Shown piece by piece: positions 1 through 12,200 of a DNA stretch of 64,000 nt. Source of the DNA: Cephalopachus bancanus (lineage: Eukaryota > Chordata > Mammalia > Primates > Tarsiidae); contig JAPVLO010000083.1 in assembly GCA_027257055.1 (NCBI GenBank), forward strand, positions 2,526,001 to 2,590,000, written 5' to 3'. Each line of letters begins with the position of its first letter. Position 1 is the first letter of the stretch. The notes beneath the pieces were generated by a model. The model was given only the letters and a program-made list of their open reading frames with translations, had not been told where the DNA came from and made no database searches. A program made the position numbers and the translations under genes.

Positions 1-2801
1 GGCAGGACACACCAGCGAGCAACCAAAGCACAAGCAGATGGAAAAGAAGGGCACACTCTGGGTCAGCACCATGAGTGCTGACTCACAGGCAAGAAAGGAC
101 AGCCTGCAGAATAATCCAGCTGACCAGCAGCTGGTGGCCATCTTACCATCCAGATGGGGAGGAACCACCTTGAAACTGGCATCCCTGCAGAAAGAGCCCA
201 GTATCTCCCCGGCATTGCTCTATTTCAGGAGCAGAGTGTAGACCTGAATAGGGAGGGAGTGACAGGAGGGACACTCACCCCACTGCTATCTCAGTGAGGA
301 GGCTTCTGGGAAGTAGACTGCAGACAGCAGACAGGAGACCCATCTCCCCACCCCCCCAACCTCCAGTCTCTCCAGAGTACTAACAGGAGCTGAAAGCTGG
401 TCCTACTAGCTTAGCAGAGAGAAAATTCTGCAATGACAGAAATCTGCCACAAGGTGAAGCAAGGAGCAGAAGTGAATGCCCCTCCCTCTCCTAATGTGTG
501 ACCTAGATTGAACCACATAAAGGACCCTAGAAAAGAGGATCATTAAATAGCTTCAGAGCCCCCCCAAAAATGTAATTATAGAGAGCAAAGAGAAGCCACA
601 AATGAGGAAAAATCAATGAAAAAATACAGGCAACCCCCAGTGTCCTAAAGAGATAGTGCCCAAAAAAGCAGCTGACAAAATGCCAACAATGGAAACCCCC
701 TAGAATGACCTACCCCAGATGGCAACCACAGAAATCAGAGATTAGATGTTTAAAATGAACAGGAACCAAGATAAACTAGAAGCAAAACTCCTGAAGTTAT
801 ATAGGAAGTAAAAGTAGAATTGGCCAATTTCAAAAAGCCCTTCAGAAATAATGGAAATAAAAAGCTTCATCATGGAAATTAAAAACACTTTAATAAGCAT
901 AGGAAGCAGGATCAACCAGGCAGAGGAAATAATAGAGTCTAAAGACCAATGTATGGAACTAACCCAGTCTGTCAAAAACATAGGGAAAAGGTTCAAAAAG
1001 GAAGAACAAAGCCTCTGAGAGATGTGGGACTATGTGAAAAAGCCAAATCTATGCCTGATTTGGTATCCCTGAAGCAGAAAGGGAAATGGAGAACACCATA
1101 GAAAAAGCATTCCATGAGGTCATTCAAGAAAACTTCCCACTTTTCACCAGAAACATGAGCATTCAAGCACAAGAGATTCAGAGAATACTCATAAAGTATC
1201 ACATGAGAAGACGATCCCCAAGACCCATAGCAATCCACCTCCACAAAGTTAGCATGAAAGAATTCTGAAGGTGGAGAGAGAAAAAGATCAGACTACCTAC
1301 TGGGGAAGACCCATGAGAATCACACAAGATTCATCTGCAGAAATACTACAATTCAGAAGGGACTGGAGTTCAATTTTTAATGTTCTTAAAGAGAAGCAGT
1401 TCCATCCAAGAATTTCCTACCCTGCCAAGCTAAGCTTCATCTGTGATGGAGAGCTAAAATCCTTCCAAAACATCCAATCCCTAAAAGAATATGCTGCCTC
1501 CATAGCAGCCCTTCAAGAGACACTTAAGAAGGTGTTGAACACAGAAATAAAAGGAATGGTCATGCCCATCACAAAAGTAGAGGCAAGAAAAGAGCTAATA
1601 GAGCAGACAAAGTACTTATAAAAATGAAAAAAACACTTATGCAAATACAAAAGTAAAAAGGGAATAAAGCAACCCCATAAGAGGCATATGATAGGGGTAA
1701 ACTCTCACATTTAAATAATCAATTTGAATATGAATGGTCCAAATGCTCTGATAAAGAGATATAGAGAGGCAAACTACATAAAGAAGTGTGATCCAACAAT
1801 CTTCTGCCTCCTGGAAGCTCATCTTACTGTACAGGATACTCACCGCCTCAAAGTTGGAGGCTGGAAAACAATCTTTTAGGCAAACAAAACACAGAATGGG
1901 GCAGGTGTAGCTATTCTGATATCAGACAAAGTTTCAAGTCATCAAAAATTAAAAAGGACATGGAAGGACACCACATAATGATAAGAGGTTCAATCCACCA
2001 GCAAGAAATATCCAACCTAAACATATATGCACCCAACACAGGAACACCACATTTTATAAAACCGCTACTAAGTAAACTAAAAGAGGACACTGAGTCTCAC
2101 ACACTCATAGTTAGAGACCTAAATACCTCACTAATGGTTTTAGATAGATCACTAAGGCAAAAAAAAAAAAAAGGAGATCTGGAACCTCAACTCAATGCTC
2201 AAGCAAATGGATTTAATAGACATCTACAGAACACTTCACCCAACATCTACAGAATATACATTCTACTCATCAGCACATGGAACATACTCCAAGATTGATC
2301 CCATTCTTGGACATAAATCAAGCATGAACAAATTTCCAAAGACCAAAATAATATCACGCATCTTCTCAGATCACAGTGAAATAAAAATAAGCATCAACAC
2401 CAACAAAACCCCAAAACACCTAAAGATATGGCCACTAAACAACATGTAGCTGAATGACTTCTGGGTCAACATGAAAATTAAGACAAAAATAAAAAGATTC
2501 CTGGAAACAAATAAAAACAAAGATACATCTTATCAGAATCTCTAGGATGCTATGAAAACAGTGTTAAGAGGAAAATTCATAGCATTGCATGCACACATCA
2601 AGAAAAAAAGAAAGATGAAAAGTAAACAGCCTAACATCACACCTATGGGAGCTGGAAAGGCAAGATCACCTAAATCCTAACTTCAGTAGAAGAATACAGA
2701 TCACCAGGATAAAATCACAACTGCAAGATATAGAAGACAGAAATATCATAGAAAAGATAAAAAAGACAAAAAGCTGATTATTTGAAAGGATAAATAAGAT
2801 T

Positions 2802-2943
2802 ATCCTTATTTATGTCAAGAAGCCAAATCTATGCCTGATATGGTATCTCTGAAGCAGAAAAGAAAATGAAGAATACCATAGAATAAGTATTCCATGAGGT
2901 CATCCAAGAAAACTTCTCACTTATCACCAGAGACATAAGCATT
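2802..2943 (+). repeat. Ectopic copy of L1 ORF1 segment inside ORF2
   Basis: Positions 2,821-2,943 align base for base, without a gap, to 1,041-1,163 of the same element (ORF1), with about 13 mismatches in 123 bases. The sister L1 at 9.3-15.5 kb reads straight through at the equivalent site (near 12,670), so this is an insertion. It is preceded by a 9-bp inverted repeat: ATAAATAAG at 2,790-2,798 and CTTATTTAT at 2,805-2,813. Confidence 0.9.
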
Positions 2944-4718
2944 TGGTCCCCTGGCCATATTGGCTTAAAAAAAGAGAGAGAAATTCCAAATAAACACAAT
3001 TAGAAATGAAAAAGGCTAAATCACAACTGACTCTGAAAAAATTCAAAAGACTGTCAGAGATTACTTGAACACCTGTATGCAAATAAACTAGAAAACCTAA
3101 AGGAAATGGAGGACTTTCTGATATCACACAACCTCCCAAGGTTAAAACAAGAAGAAATTGAAACTCTAAACAAACCAATAACTATCAACTGTCATAAGAA
3201 ATCTCCCCACCAAAAAAAGTCACAGAGCAGATGGCTTCCCAGCTAAATTCAACAAAACATACAAGGAGGAGCTGAGGCAATTGAGAATGATGGAATTCTC
3301 CCAAACTAATTTTATGAAGCTAACATCATACTGATACCCAAACCTGACAAAGACCCAAGAAGGAAAGATAATTATAGGTCAATCTCCATGATGAACATAA
3401 ATGCAAAAATTCTCAACAAGACTCTAGCAAATCAGATCCAACTGTACATCTGAAGAATCATCCACCATGACCATGTGGGTTTCATTCCTGGGATGCAGGG
3501 CTGGTTCAACATTTATGAAACTATAAATGTAATGCAGTAAAACAAAAGAACCACATGATTATATCATTAGATGCAGAAAAGGCATTTAACAAAATCTAGC
3601 ATCCCTTCTTGTAAGAACCTTTGAGTACCTAGGTATAGAAGAAACATAACTCAAAAGAGTAAAAGCCATCTATGATAAACGCACAGCCAACATTTTGCTC
3701 AATGGGCAGAAGTTGGAAATGTTACCCCTAAGAATGGAAACAAGACAAGGATACCCACTCTCACCTCTTCTGTTCAACATAGTGCTGGAATTCCTAGCCA
3801 GAGCAATCAGACAAGAAAAGGAAATCAGGGATATCCAAATAGGAAAAGAGGAACTTAATCTATCACTTTTTGCAGACAATATTATTCTATGCCTTGAAAA
3901 TCCTAGGAAGTCCGTCAGAAGTCTCCTTGTACTGATAAACAACTGATAAACAACTTTGGGAAAGTCTCGGGGTACAAAATAAACATGCAAAAGACAGTGG
4001 CATTTGTATATACCAGCAACAAACAGGCAGAGAACCAAATAAGAAGCACAATCCCTTTCACGATAGCCACACACACACAAAAGAAATACCTTAGTATCTA
4101 CCTAACCAGAGAAGTGAAAGACCTTTACAATGAGAACTATAAAACACTGCTCAAAGAATTCAGAGGACACAAATAAATGAATAAACAGTCCATGCTCATG
4201 AATTGGAAGAATCAATATTGTCAAGATGTCCATCTTACACAAGGCAATCTACAGATTCAATGCAACACCCATCAAATTACCAAAATGATTTTTCTCAGAC
4301 CTGGAAATGATAATACAGAAATTCATACTGAAGCAAAAAAAGAGCACAAATAGCCAAATCAATCCTCAGCAAAAGGAACAAAGCAGGAGGTATCACACTT
4401 CCAGACTTTAAACTTTATTACAAGGCTGCAGTAACCAAAACAGCCTGGTATTGGTACAAGAACAGGCACATAGACCAATGGAACAGGACAGAGATTCTGG
4501 AAGCAAAAACATTGTCTCTCAACCAGCTCATCTTCAACAAGGCCACCAATAACAATCACCAGAGAAAGAAGATCATATTTAGCAAATGGTGTTGAGAAAA
4601 CTGGCTGACCACATGCAGAAGAATGAAACTGGACCCTTATCTATCACCATATACAAAAATCAACTTTAAATGAACAAAAACATAAGCATAATACCTCAAA
4701 CTATAAGAATCCTAGAGA

Positions 4719-5012
4719 GGCTGGGTGCAGTGGCTCAGCCTGCAATCCCAGCATTTTGGGAGACCAAGGTGAGAGGACTGCTTGAGCCCAGGGGTTCCAG
4801 ATCAGTCTGGGAAACTTGGTGAGACCTTGTCTCTACAATAAATCACAAAAACTAGTCAGGCATGGTGGCATGCATCTGTAATTCCAGCTATTTGGAAGGC
4901 TGAGGCAGAAGTATCGCCTAAGCCCAGCAGGTAGAGGCTGCAGTGGCTGGGAGCATGTCACTGCACTCCAGCCTGGGTTAAATGAGTGAGACTCCAGGTC
5001 AAAAAAAAAAAG
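4719..5012 (+). mobile_element. Alu dimer inserted in L1
   Basis: Full dimer beginning GGCTGGGTGCAGTGGCTC with an A-rich tail. The target-site duplication AGAATCCTAGA is perfect, at 4,706-4,716 and 5,013-5,023. The L1 reading continues on both sides. Confidence 0.96.
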
Positions 5013-5246
5013 AGAATCCTAGAAGATGTATGAAAAACCCTTATACATATCAGAGTAGGCAACGAATTACTGACTAAGTCCCCAAAAGCAAAGATCATAA
5101 AAACTAAGATAGACAAGTGTGACCTCATCAAACTGAAAAGCTTTGCACAGCAAAAGAAACCATCAGGAGAGTAAGGAGACAACCCACAGAACAGGAGAAA
5201 ATAGTCACAAATTATGCATCTGACAAAGGCTTAACAACCAGTTTCT

Positions 5247-5475
5247 ACAAAGTCTCACTCTGTCACCTAGGCTGGAGTTCAATGGCACACTCATGGCCAC
5301 CACAGCCTTACTGGGCTCAGGCAATCCTTTTGTTTCAGCATTCCAAGTAGCTGGAACCACATGCGTACAACACTATGCCCAGCACATTTTTGTTTGTTTG
5401 CTTGTTTGTTTGTTTGCTTGTTTATTGTCTTGCCATGTTACCCAGGCTGCCCTCAAATCTGTGGCTAGAACAGAC
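5247..5475 (-). mobile_element. Antisense Alu, truncated, with (TTTG)n-type linker
   Basis: Starts near TCTCACTCTGTCACC and runs to a shortened left arm. The middle carries a TTTG/CTTG repeat (about 5,388-5,425). The element lacks its distal left arm, and the L1 resumes at about 5,476. Confidence 0.85.
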
Positions 5476-5903
5476 ACATCTTAAAGACAACATACAAGCA
5501 GTCAACAGAAATACAAAAAAATGCTGAGTCGCACTAATCATCAGAGAAATACAAATCAATACTACAGTGAAATACTGGCTAACTCCAGTAAGGTTGACTA
5601 TCATTAATAACTCAAAAAACAACAGATACTGGCATAAGTGTAGAGAAAGGGGAACACCATTAGAGGGAGTGCAAACTAGTTCAACTTCTATGGAAAGCAG
5701 TGTGGTGATTGCTAAAAGAACTAGAAATTGACCTTCCATGCGATCCAGCAATCCTTCTACTGGAAATATGTTCAGAGGAACTCAAATCACTCTACAGAAA
5801 AGACACCTATACACACATGTTTATTGCCACTCTATTCACAATAGCAAAAACATGGAAACGACCCTTCTGCTCATCGAAAGTGTACCGGATAAAGAAAATG
5901 TGG

Positions 5904-6197
5904 ACCAGGCTCAGTGGCTCAACCTGCAATCCAAACACTTTGGGTGGCCAAGGTGAGTAGATTGCCTGAGCCCACAGGTTCAAGACCCACCCGGGCAACT
6001 TGGCAAGATCTCATCTCTACAATAAATAAAAAAAATTAGCTGGGTGTGGTAGTGTGTGCCTACAGTTCCGGCTACTTGGAAGGCTGAGGTGAAAGGATCA
6101 CTGGAGCCCAGCAGGTCAAGGCTGCGGTGGCCAGGAGCATGCCAACACACTCCAATCTGGGTGACAGAGTGAGACTTCAACTCAAAAAAAGAAAAGA
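5904..6197 (+). mobile_element. Alu dimer inserted in L1 near its 3' end
   Basis: Complete dimer with a GAAAA-type tail. The target-site duplication AAAGAAAATGTGG lies at 5,891-5,903 and 6,198-6,210. Flanks are the end of L1 ORF2 and the 3' UTR. Confidence 0.95.
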
Positions 6198-6598
6198 AAA
6201 GAAAATGTGGTACATATACATGATGGAGTATTAAGCAGTCATAAAGAAGAACAAAATCATGGACTTCACAACAAATTAGATGGAACTGGAGACCATCAGT
6301 CTAAGTGATCTATCACAGAAACAAAGAACTGAATACCACATGTTCTCACTCATAAGTGGGACCTGAACAACAGTCACATTAGCACAAGATAGGGATCAGC
6401 ATTTTCTGGGAACTGCTAGGGGAGGGAGGTTGAGAGGAGGGTGGGGAGCACATGACAACACAAAGGGTACCTGTTCCTATACCAGGGGAATGAGGGCTAG
6501 TTAGAAGCCTAAACTTTACCTGCATATAGCCTACATATATAAGTTAATACTCACTTGTATTCCACATCTCTATAATACAATAAAATTTTTTTAAAAAG

Positions 6599-6984
6599 AA
6601 AAAAAAGAGAACAAACTGGATGGTTTCCAATGGACCCCTCTCTATCCATGTAAAAGTCTACTTCTGGATTTCGGGCTGCCTCAAGTCAAGACCAGGGAAA
6701 ACCAGAGCTGGAAAAAAGGAGTAAACCAACCACCAGTCATACTTCAAAGTCGAGTCTTCTTTCCCAAACTACATGCCACTATTGAATTTTCAGAGTCCTC
6801 AAATAGATGCTCCAAGATTTTGTTCCAGCTTTTACAGCTCCATTCTGTTGGAGAGATAGAGGGATTATGCCTACTTCATTTTACCTGGAGAACCAAGCCA
6901 GCTATTCCGTTTATTTGAACTAAAATTCATCTTACTATAATTTTTCTTACATTTTAGGAACTCACAAAATAAAGGTTTTTTTTA
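6599..6984. other. Unassigned sequence between two L1s
   Basis: No open frame, RNA gene or repeat that I recognise. It separates the 3' tail of the first L1 from the older L1 that begins near 6,985. Confidence 0.5.
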
Positions 6985-8402
6985 TCCCTTCAAAAAAAGG
7001 GAAGCAAACCCTAAAAGCAGCAAGAGGAAAGTGTCTAGAAACCCATAAAGGAAACCCATCAGACTAACAGTAGATTTCTCCACAGAAACCTTACAGACCA
7101 CAAGAGACTGGGATGAGATATTCAATGTGCTGAAAGAAAACAACAAAAACCTGTCAGTCAGGAATACTATAACCAGCAAAATTATCTTTCATCAATGAAG
7201 GAAAAATAACATCATTTCCCAGACAAGTAAATGTTGAGGAAACTCATTACCCCTAGACTGGCCAGTCCTACATGCTCAAGAGAGCTCTAAATCTGGGAGC
7301 AAAAGGACATTTACCATTATGAAAACACTTATAAGCATAAAAGTCACAGGTCAGCAATCCCACAAAGAAGAAAAAGAAAGGACTCAAATGATATCACTAC
7401 AAAAATCCACCAAACTACAACAACAAGCAATAAAAGAAAAAGAAAGGAACAAATAATATATAAAGCAACTAGAAAACTAACAACATGACAGTAACAAAAC
7501 CTCACATGTCAATAATAACCATTTGTCATAAACAAATTAAGTTCTCCACTTAAAAAGTTATAGAATGGCTAAATGGATCCCATTTATAGTAGTTACCAAA
7601 AAAATCTGGAATAAATATAACCAAGGAGGTAAAAAAAAAAAAAAAAATCTACAAAGAAAACTACAAAACATTGATGAGAGAAACTGAAGATGACAGAAAC
7701 AAATGGAGCAAAAAAATCATATGTTCATGGACTGGAATAATTACATCATTGAAATGACCATATTACCAAAACCATGTACAAATTCTATGCAATGTTTATC
7801 AAAATGCCAGTGCCATACTTCACAGAATTATAAAAACAATCTTAAAGGAACAACAACAAAAAGAGCCCAAATAGCCAAAGCAATCCTGAGCAAAAAGAAC
7901 AAAGCTGCAGGCATCATATTACCTGACTTCAAAATATATTACACAGCTTTCGTAAGCAAAACAGCATGGTATTGGTATAAAAACAGACACATTAGACTAA
8001 TGGAGAAGAATCCAGAAATAATGCCATATGTTTACAGTCAACTGATCACTAGCTAAGCGAACAAGAACTTACATTGGGTAAAGACATCATCTTCAATAAA
8101 TGATGCTGGGGAAATTAAATAGCCATATGCAGAAGAATGAAACTGGACATTTATCTCTCACCACATACAAATAATCTCAAAATAGAATAAATACTTAAAC
8201 ATGAGATCTGAAAATATAAAAACACTAGAAGAAAGCCTACAAAAAAATTATCCTGGAATTGGTTGAGGCAAATAATTTACGACTAACATCTCAAAAGAAC
8301 AGGCAACAAAAACAAAAATAGACAAATGAGATTTAATTAAACTAAAAGGCAATGCACAGAAAAAACAATAAACAGAGTGAATAGAAAACTTGTTGGATGG
8401 GA

Positions 8403-8673
8403 GAAAATGTTGGCAAACAATTTATCTAATAGGTGACTAATATCAGAATATAAAAGAAGCAAAAACAACTCAACAGACAAAACAATGGGCAAAAGGTCAG
8501 GTGCAGTGGCTCACACCTATAATCCCAGTAATTTGGGAAAATGTTGGCAAACAATTTATCTAACAGGGGACTAATATCAGAATATAAAAGAAGCTAAAAC
8601 AACTCAACAGACATTAAAAAGTGAGCAAAAGGCCAGGTGCAGTGACTCACACCTATAATACCAGTAATTTGGG
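8403..8673 (+). repeat. 134-bp tandem duplication spanning an L1-Alu junction
   Basis: Copy 1 is 8,403-8,536 and copy 2 is 8,537-8,673. Each contains about 95 bp of L1 followed by the first 40 or so bases of an Alu. The junction is at AATTTGGG|AAAATG. The copies differ at several positions and by about 2 bp in length, so the event is not recent. Confidence 0.92.
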
Positions 8674-8890
8674 AGGCAGAGGATTGCCTGAGTCCAGGGG
8701 CTCGAGATCAGCCTGGACAACTTGGCGAGATCTCATCTCTGCAATACATCAAAAAATTAGCTGGGCACAGTAGCCCACACTTGTGGTTTCAGCTACTTGG
8801 AAGGCAGGTCAAGGCTGCAATAGTCATAGGCATGCCGTTGCACTCCAGGTTGGGCAATAGAGTGAGACTCCAACTCAAAATAAAAAAAAG
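8631..8890 (+). mobile_element. Alu dimer (copy with duplicated 5' end)
   Basis: GGCCAGGTGCAGTGACTC start and AAAATAAAAAAAA tail. The 3' flank GATGGGCAAAG matches the sequence before the duplicated Alu start at about 8,485-8,495 (AATGGGCAAAAG), consistent with a short target-site duplication made before the tandem duplication. Confidence 0.9.
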
Positions 8891-9288
8891 ATGGGCAAAG
8901 AATATGACTAGATATTTCTCAAAAGAATACATACAAGTGGCCAACAGGTATATGAAAAAATGTTCAGATAGAATGACTATTATTAAAAAGACAAAAATAA
9001 TAGAGGATGGTGAAGATGCAGAGAAAAAGGAACTCACATACACCGCTGATGGGAATGTAAATTTCCACTACTGTGGAAAACCATGGAGATTCCTCAAAAA
9101 ACTGAAAACAGAATTACCATTCAACCAAGCAATCCCACTACTAATTATCAACCCAAAGGAAAACATATTAACATATCAAAGGAATACCTGCACTTTCATG
9201 TTTATTGCAGCACCATTCACAATAGCAAAGATACAGAATTAACCTAAATGTTTATCAATGGATAAATGTATAAAGAAAATGGGGTATA

Positions 9289-12200
9289 CTTCCAGCAAGA
9301 TGGTGACTGGACAGGATTGAATTGTGAGAGTCTCCACAAAAGCCAGTGTCCATAAAGACTCTCTACCTGATTCTCGTTGCCTGGTGCCTGGCCCACATCA
9401 TCACATGTGACAGCAAAGCAGCTGGAGCCCCAATCCCGGTCCTGGAGAGAGAAGATTGGGAGAGTTGGAGAGGAGCCCCACCCCTGGTGAGGAAAAAATG
9501 GACTGCAGCCATTTTCTCTGTCCTGGGACCAGGCAGAGACCTGCATTGCCCCACCCAGCTCCACCCACCCTCCAACTTGGGACCTAAGGTAACCTCAATC
9601 AAACTCAGAGAGACAGAAGCCCCTCCCCCATGCTGGATCAGAAATAGACATGTCAGGTCTGAGTGGGAGACTTGACAGGCACCAAGCTGGGTGAATCTAG
9701 ATCTGATCCACTTTCCTCCCACAGTAGGCCTGGGGCATCTCACCCACACTGAGAGCAACCCTATCAGCCTATGCTGAGAGCAGAGGGGAGGGGCTAGAGA
9801 TCAGAGCTGAAGGAAGTTGGACTTGCAGGAATGATCTCAGAGCTAAGTGTTTTGTTTGTTTGTTTTTGTCAGTTTGCTTTGCTCATTTTTGTTTGCTTTA
9901 GTTATGTTTTCTCTCTCCTATCAGTTTTCAACAACGTTTTCATACTAACTTTGTTACTGTTATTTTATTGCTTTTTATTAGACTTTCTATTTATGTGTGA
10001 GTATTTTTGAGGAAGAGTACATCAAGGGGGGTGGCTGTCTGTTTGTATAATTTTCTGTATGTTTTAGGGGTTTTTTTTACTCTTTTCTGTCTTTGTGTCT
10101 TTTCATTTGTTAGTTGGTATATCTGTCTGTTTTCCCTCTTACTCCTCTCTCTCCACCTTCCTCTCACTCCTCCTTCCTTTTTCCATTTTTTTCCTTTTTC
10201 TTACCTCATTTTGCTTTCAGGGAGCAAACCTACACCCCCACTGCATGGACAAATTGTAAGGCAGTGGGGAGTGGATTCCAGGGAGCCCACACACCTGTCA
10301 GTGGATACTGGGATCTGCAGATAGATTCTGAATCACAGCTTCCCCCTCAATAAAATCTCAAAACTGCAAAAAGTACAGCCTCACCACCATCCAACTTCAG
10401 AATTGAACAAAGCCAGAGGATCCACATAAGGAAGAATAGGAGATTGAGCAAACAGAAGTAAAAGCTACCCCCAACCGTGAACAACAGAATTAAAGATGCG
10501 GGGCGGGGGGGAGATCTACACAAATGAAAAAAAACAAAAGGAAGAATATGGGTCTCACACAGACACCTGAGAGGTCAGACACTGAGAATACAGACTTCAG
10601 AATGCAAACAATGAAGAGCCCCCAAAATGGCTGGTCTCAAACTACAAACCCAGATATCAAGACATTAATAGAGAGAATAAATAGAATCGAGGAGAGACAA
10701 GAAGAAAGAACAAAGGAGTTGATAGCTGAGATAACAGCAATAAAGAATACAGTGAATGAAATAAATAACAAACTGATAGGCATGGAAAGCAGAATTAGCC
10801 AAGCAGAAGAATCTCAGAACTTGAGGACTAAAATATGGAACTAACCCATACTGACAAAAACATAAAAAATAAGCTTAAAAAGACAGAGCAAAACCTTCAA
10901 GAGATAAGCAATTATTTAAAGGGCTGAACCTAAGACTAACTGAACTTCTTGAGGCAGAGAGACAGAGGCCACCCTGGAACAAACATTCCATGAAATTATC
11001 CAAGAAAATGTTCCTCATCTCATCAGTGACATGACCATTCAAGCACAAGAGATTCAGAGAACCCCTGCAAGATGACAAATGAGTAGATCAACTCCTAGAC
11101 ACATAGTAATTCACCTATACATGGTAGGTATAAAAGAAAAAAATCCTAAAGGCAGCAAAAGAAAAAGGTCAGACTACCTACAGGGGAAGACCAATTAGAA
11201 TAGCAGCAGACTTATCCACAGAAACACTTCAGGCAGGGAGAGCTTGGAGCCCAATCTTCAAAGTTCTCAAAGATAAACAGTTTTGACCAAGAATTACCTA
11301 CCCAGCTAAGCTGAGATTCACCTGTGATGGAGAATTAAAATCTTCCCAGGACATTCAATCCTAAGAGCTTATGCTACCTCAGACTAGCTCTACAAAAACA
11401 CTTAAGAAAGTATTAACACAGAAGGAAAAAAAGAACAACAATGCCCATCACAAGAATGCAGGAAAAAAGATTGAAAACACACATGAATCAACCCAAAAAA
11501 TTAAAAGAAGGAAAACAAACAGCAGCAACAAAATCAAACTCTATAAGAACCTCACGACAGGGATAAACTCATTTCAATAATTAGCCTGAATGTGAATGGA
11601 CTAAATGCACCACTGAAAAGACACAGAATGGCAAAATGAATAAAATGCCATGAGGCAGCAATATATTGTCTCCAAGAAACTCATCTCACCAGAAAGGGCA
11701 CTCATAGACTCAAAGTAAGAGGATGGGAAACAAAATTTCAGACAAATGGAACACAAAAAAAAGCAGGAGTCACAATTTTAATACCAGACAAAATACCATT
11801 TAAGCTATCAAAAATTTAAAAAGTTATAAAAGGTCAAAACATAATGATAAAGGGTTCATTCCATCAACAAGAAATATCCATCCTAAACATATATGCACCC
11901 AGCATAGGAGCAACAACTGCCATAAATCAGCTTCTAGGCAAACTTAAAAAAGATATTGACTCTAACACTACCATAGCTGGTAACTTAAATACACCACTCA
12001 CGACCCTAGACAGATCATCAAGACAAATATTCAACAAGGAGATCCAGAACCTAAATGTGACACTTGACCAAATGCACTTATTTTTTACCTACAGAATACT
12101 CCATCCAACAATCATAGAATATACATTCTACCATCACCACATAGAATGTACTCTAAGATTGACCACATCCTTGGCCATTAATCAAGTATAAACAAATTTC

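Larger units (their letters stand above)
1..6598 (+). mobile_element. L1 LINE, near full length, 5' end at or beyond window edge
   Basis: The A-rich plus strand carries the L1 order: 5' UTR-like sequence (about 1-560), ORF1 (about 560-1,620) with coiled-coil-like frames, then ORF2. The endonuclease part starts near 1,700, reverse transcriptase peaks near 3,700-4,000, and the 3' UTR ends in AATAAAA plus an A-rich tail near 6,590. Frames are broken by stops and indels, so it is inactive. The reverse-transcriptase active-site box reads LFADN (3,866-3,880) where a functional L1 has FADD; the second Asp codon has become AAT. Three Alus are inserted in the 3' half. A 142-bp foreign segment at 2,802-2,943 is discussed in the findings. 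Confidence 0.93.
6985..9288 (+). mobile_element. Older L1, 5' portion (split by a nested L1)
   Basis: Begins inside the end of ORF1 (near 6,990-7,200), then jumps by internal deletion to the late part of ORF2 (from about 7,590). Recognisable ORF2 C-terminal sequence follows, for example the frame at 7,703-8,056 and again about 8,890-9,270. The sequence stops at 9,288 and resumes after 15,540 with the expected next L1 bases, so one element was split by a later insertion. It also hosts an Alu and a 134-bp tandem duplication. Confidence 0.88.

Noticed and set aside
8781..9242. 153-codon plus frame
   Set aside because: It starts in an Alu and continues into decayed L1 ORF2; a repeat fusion frame, not a gene.
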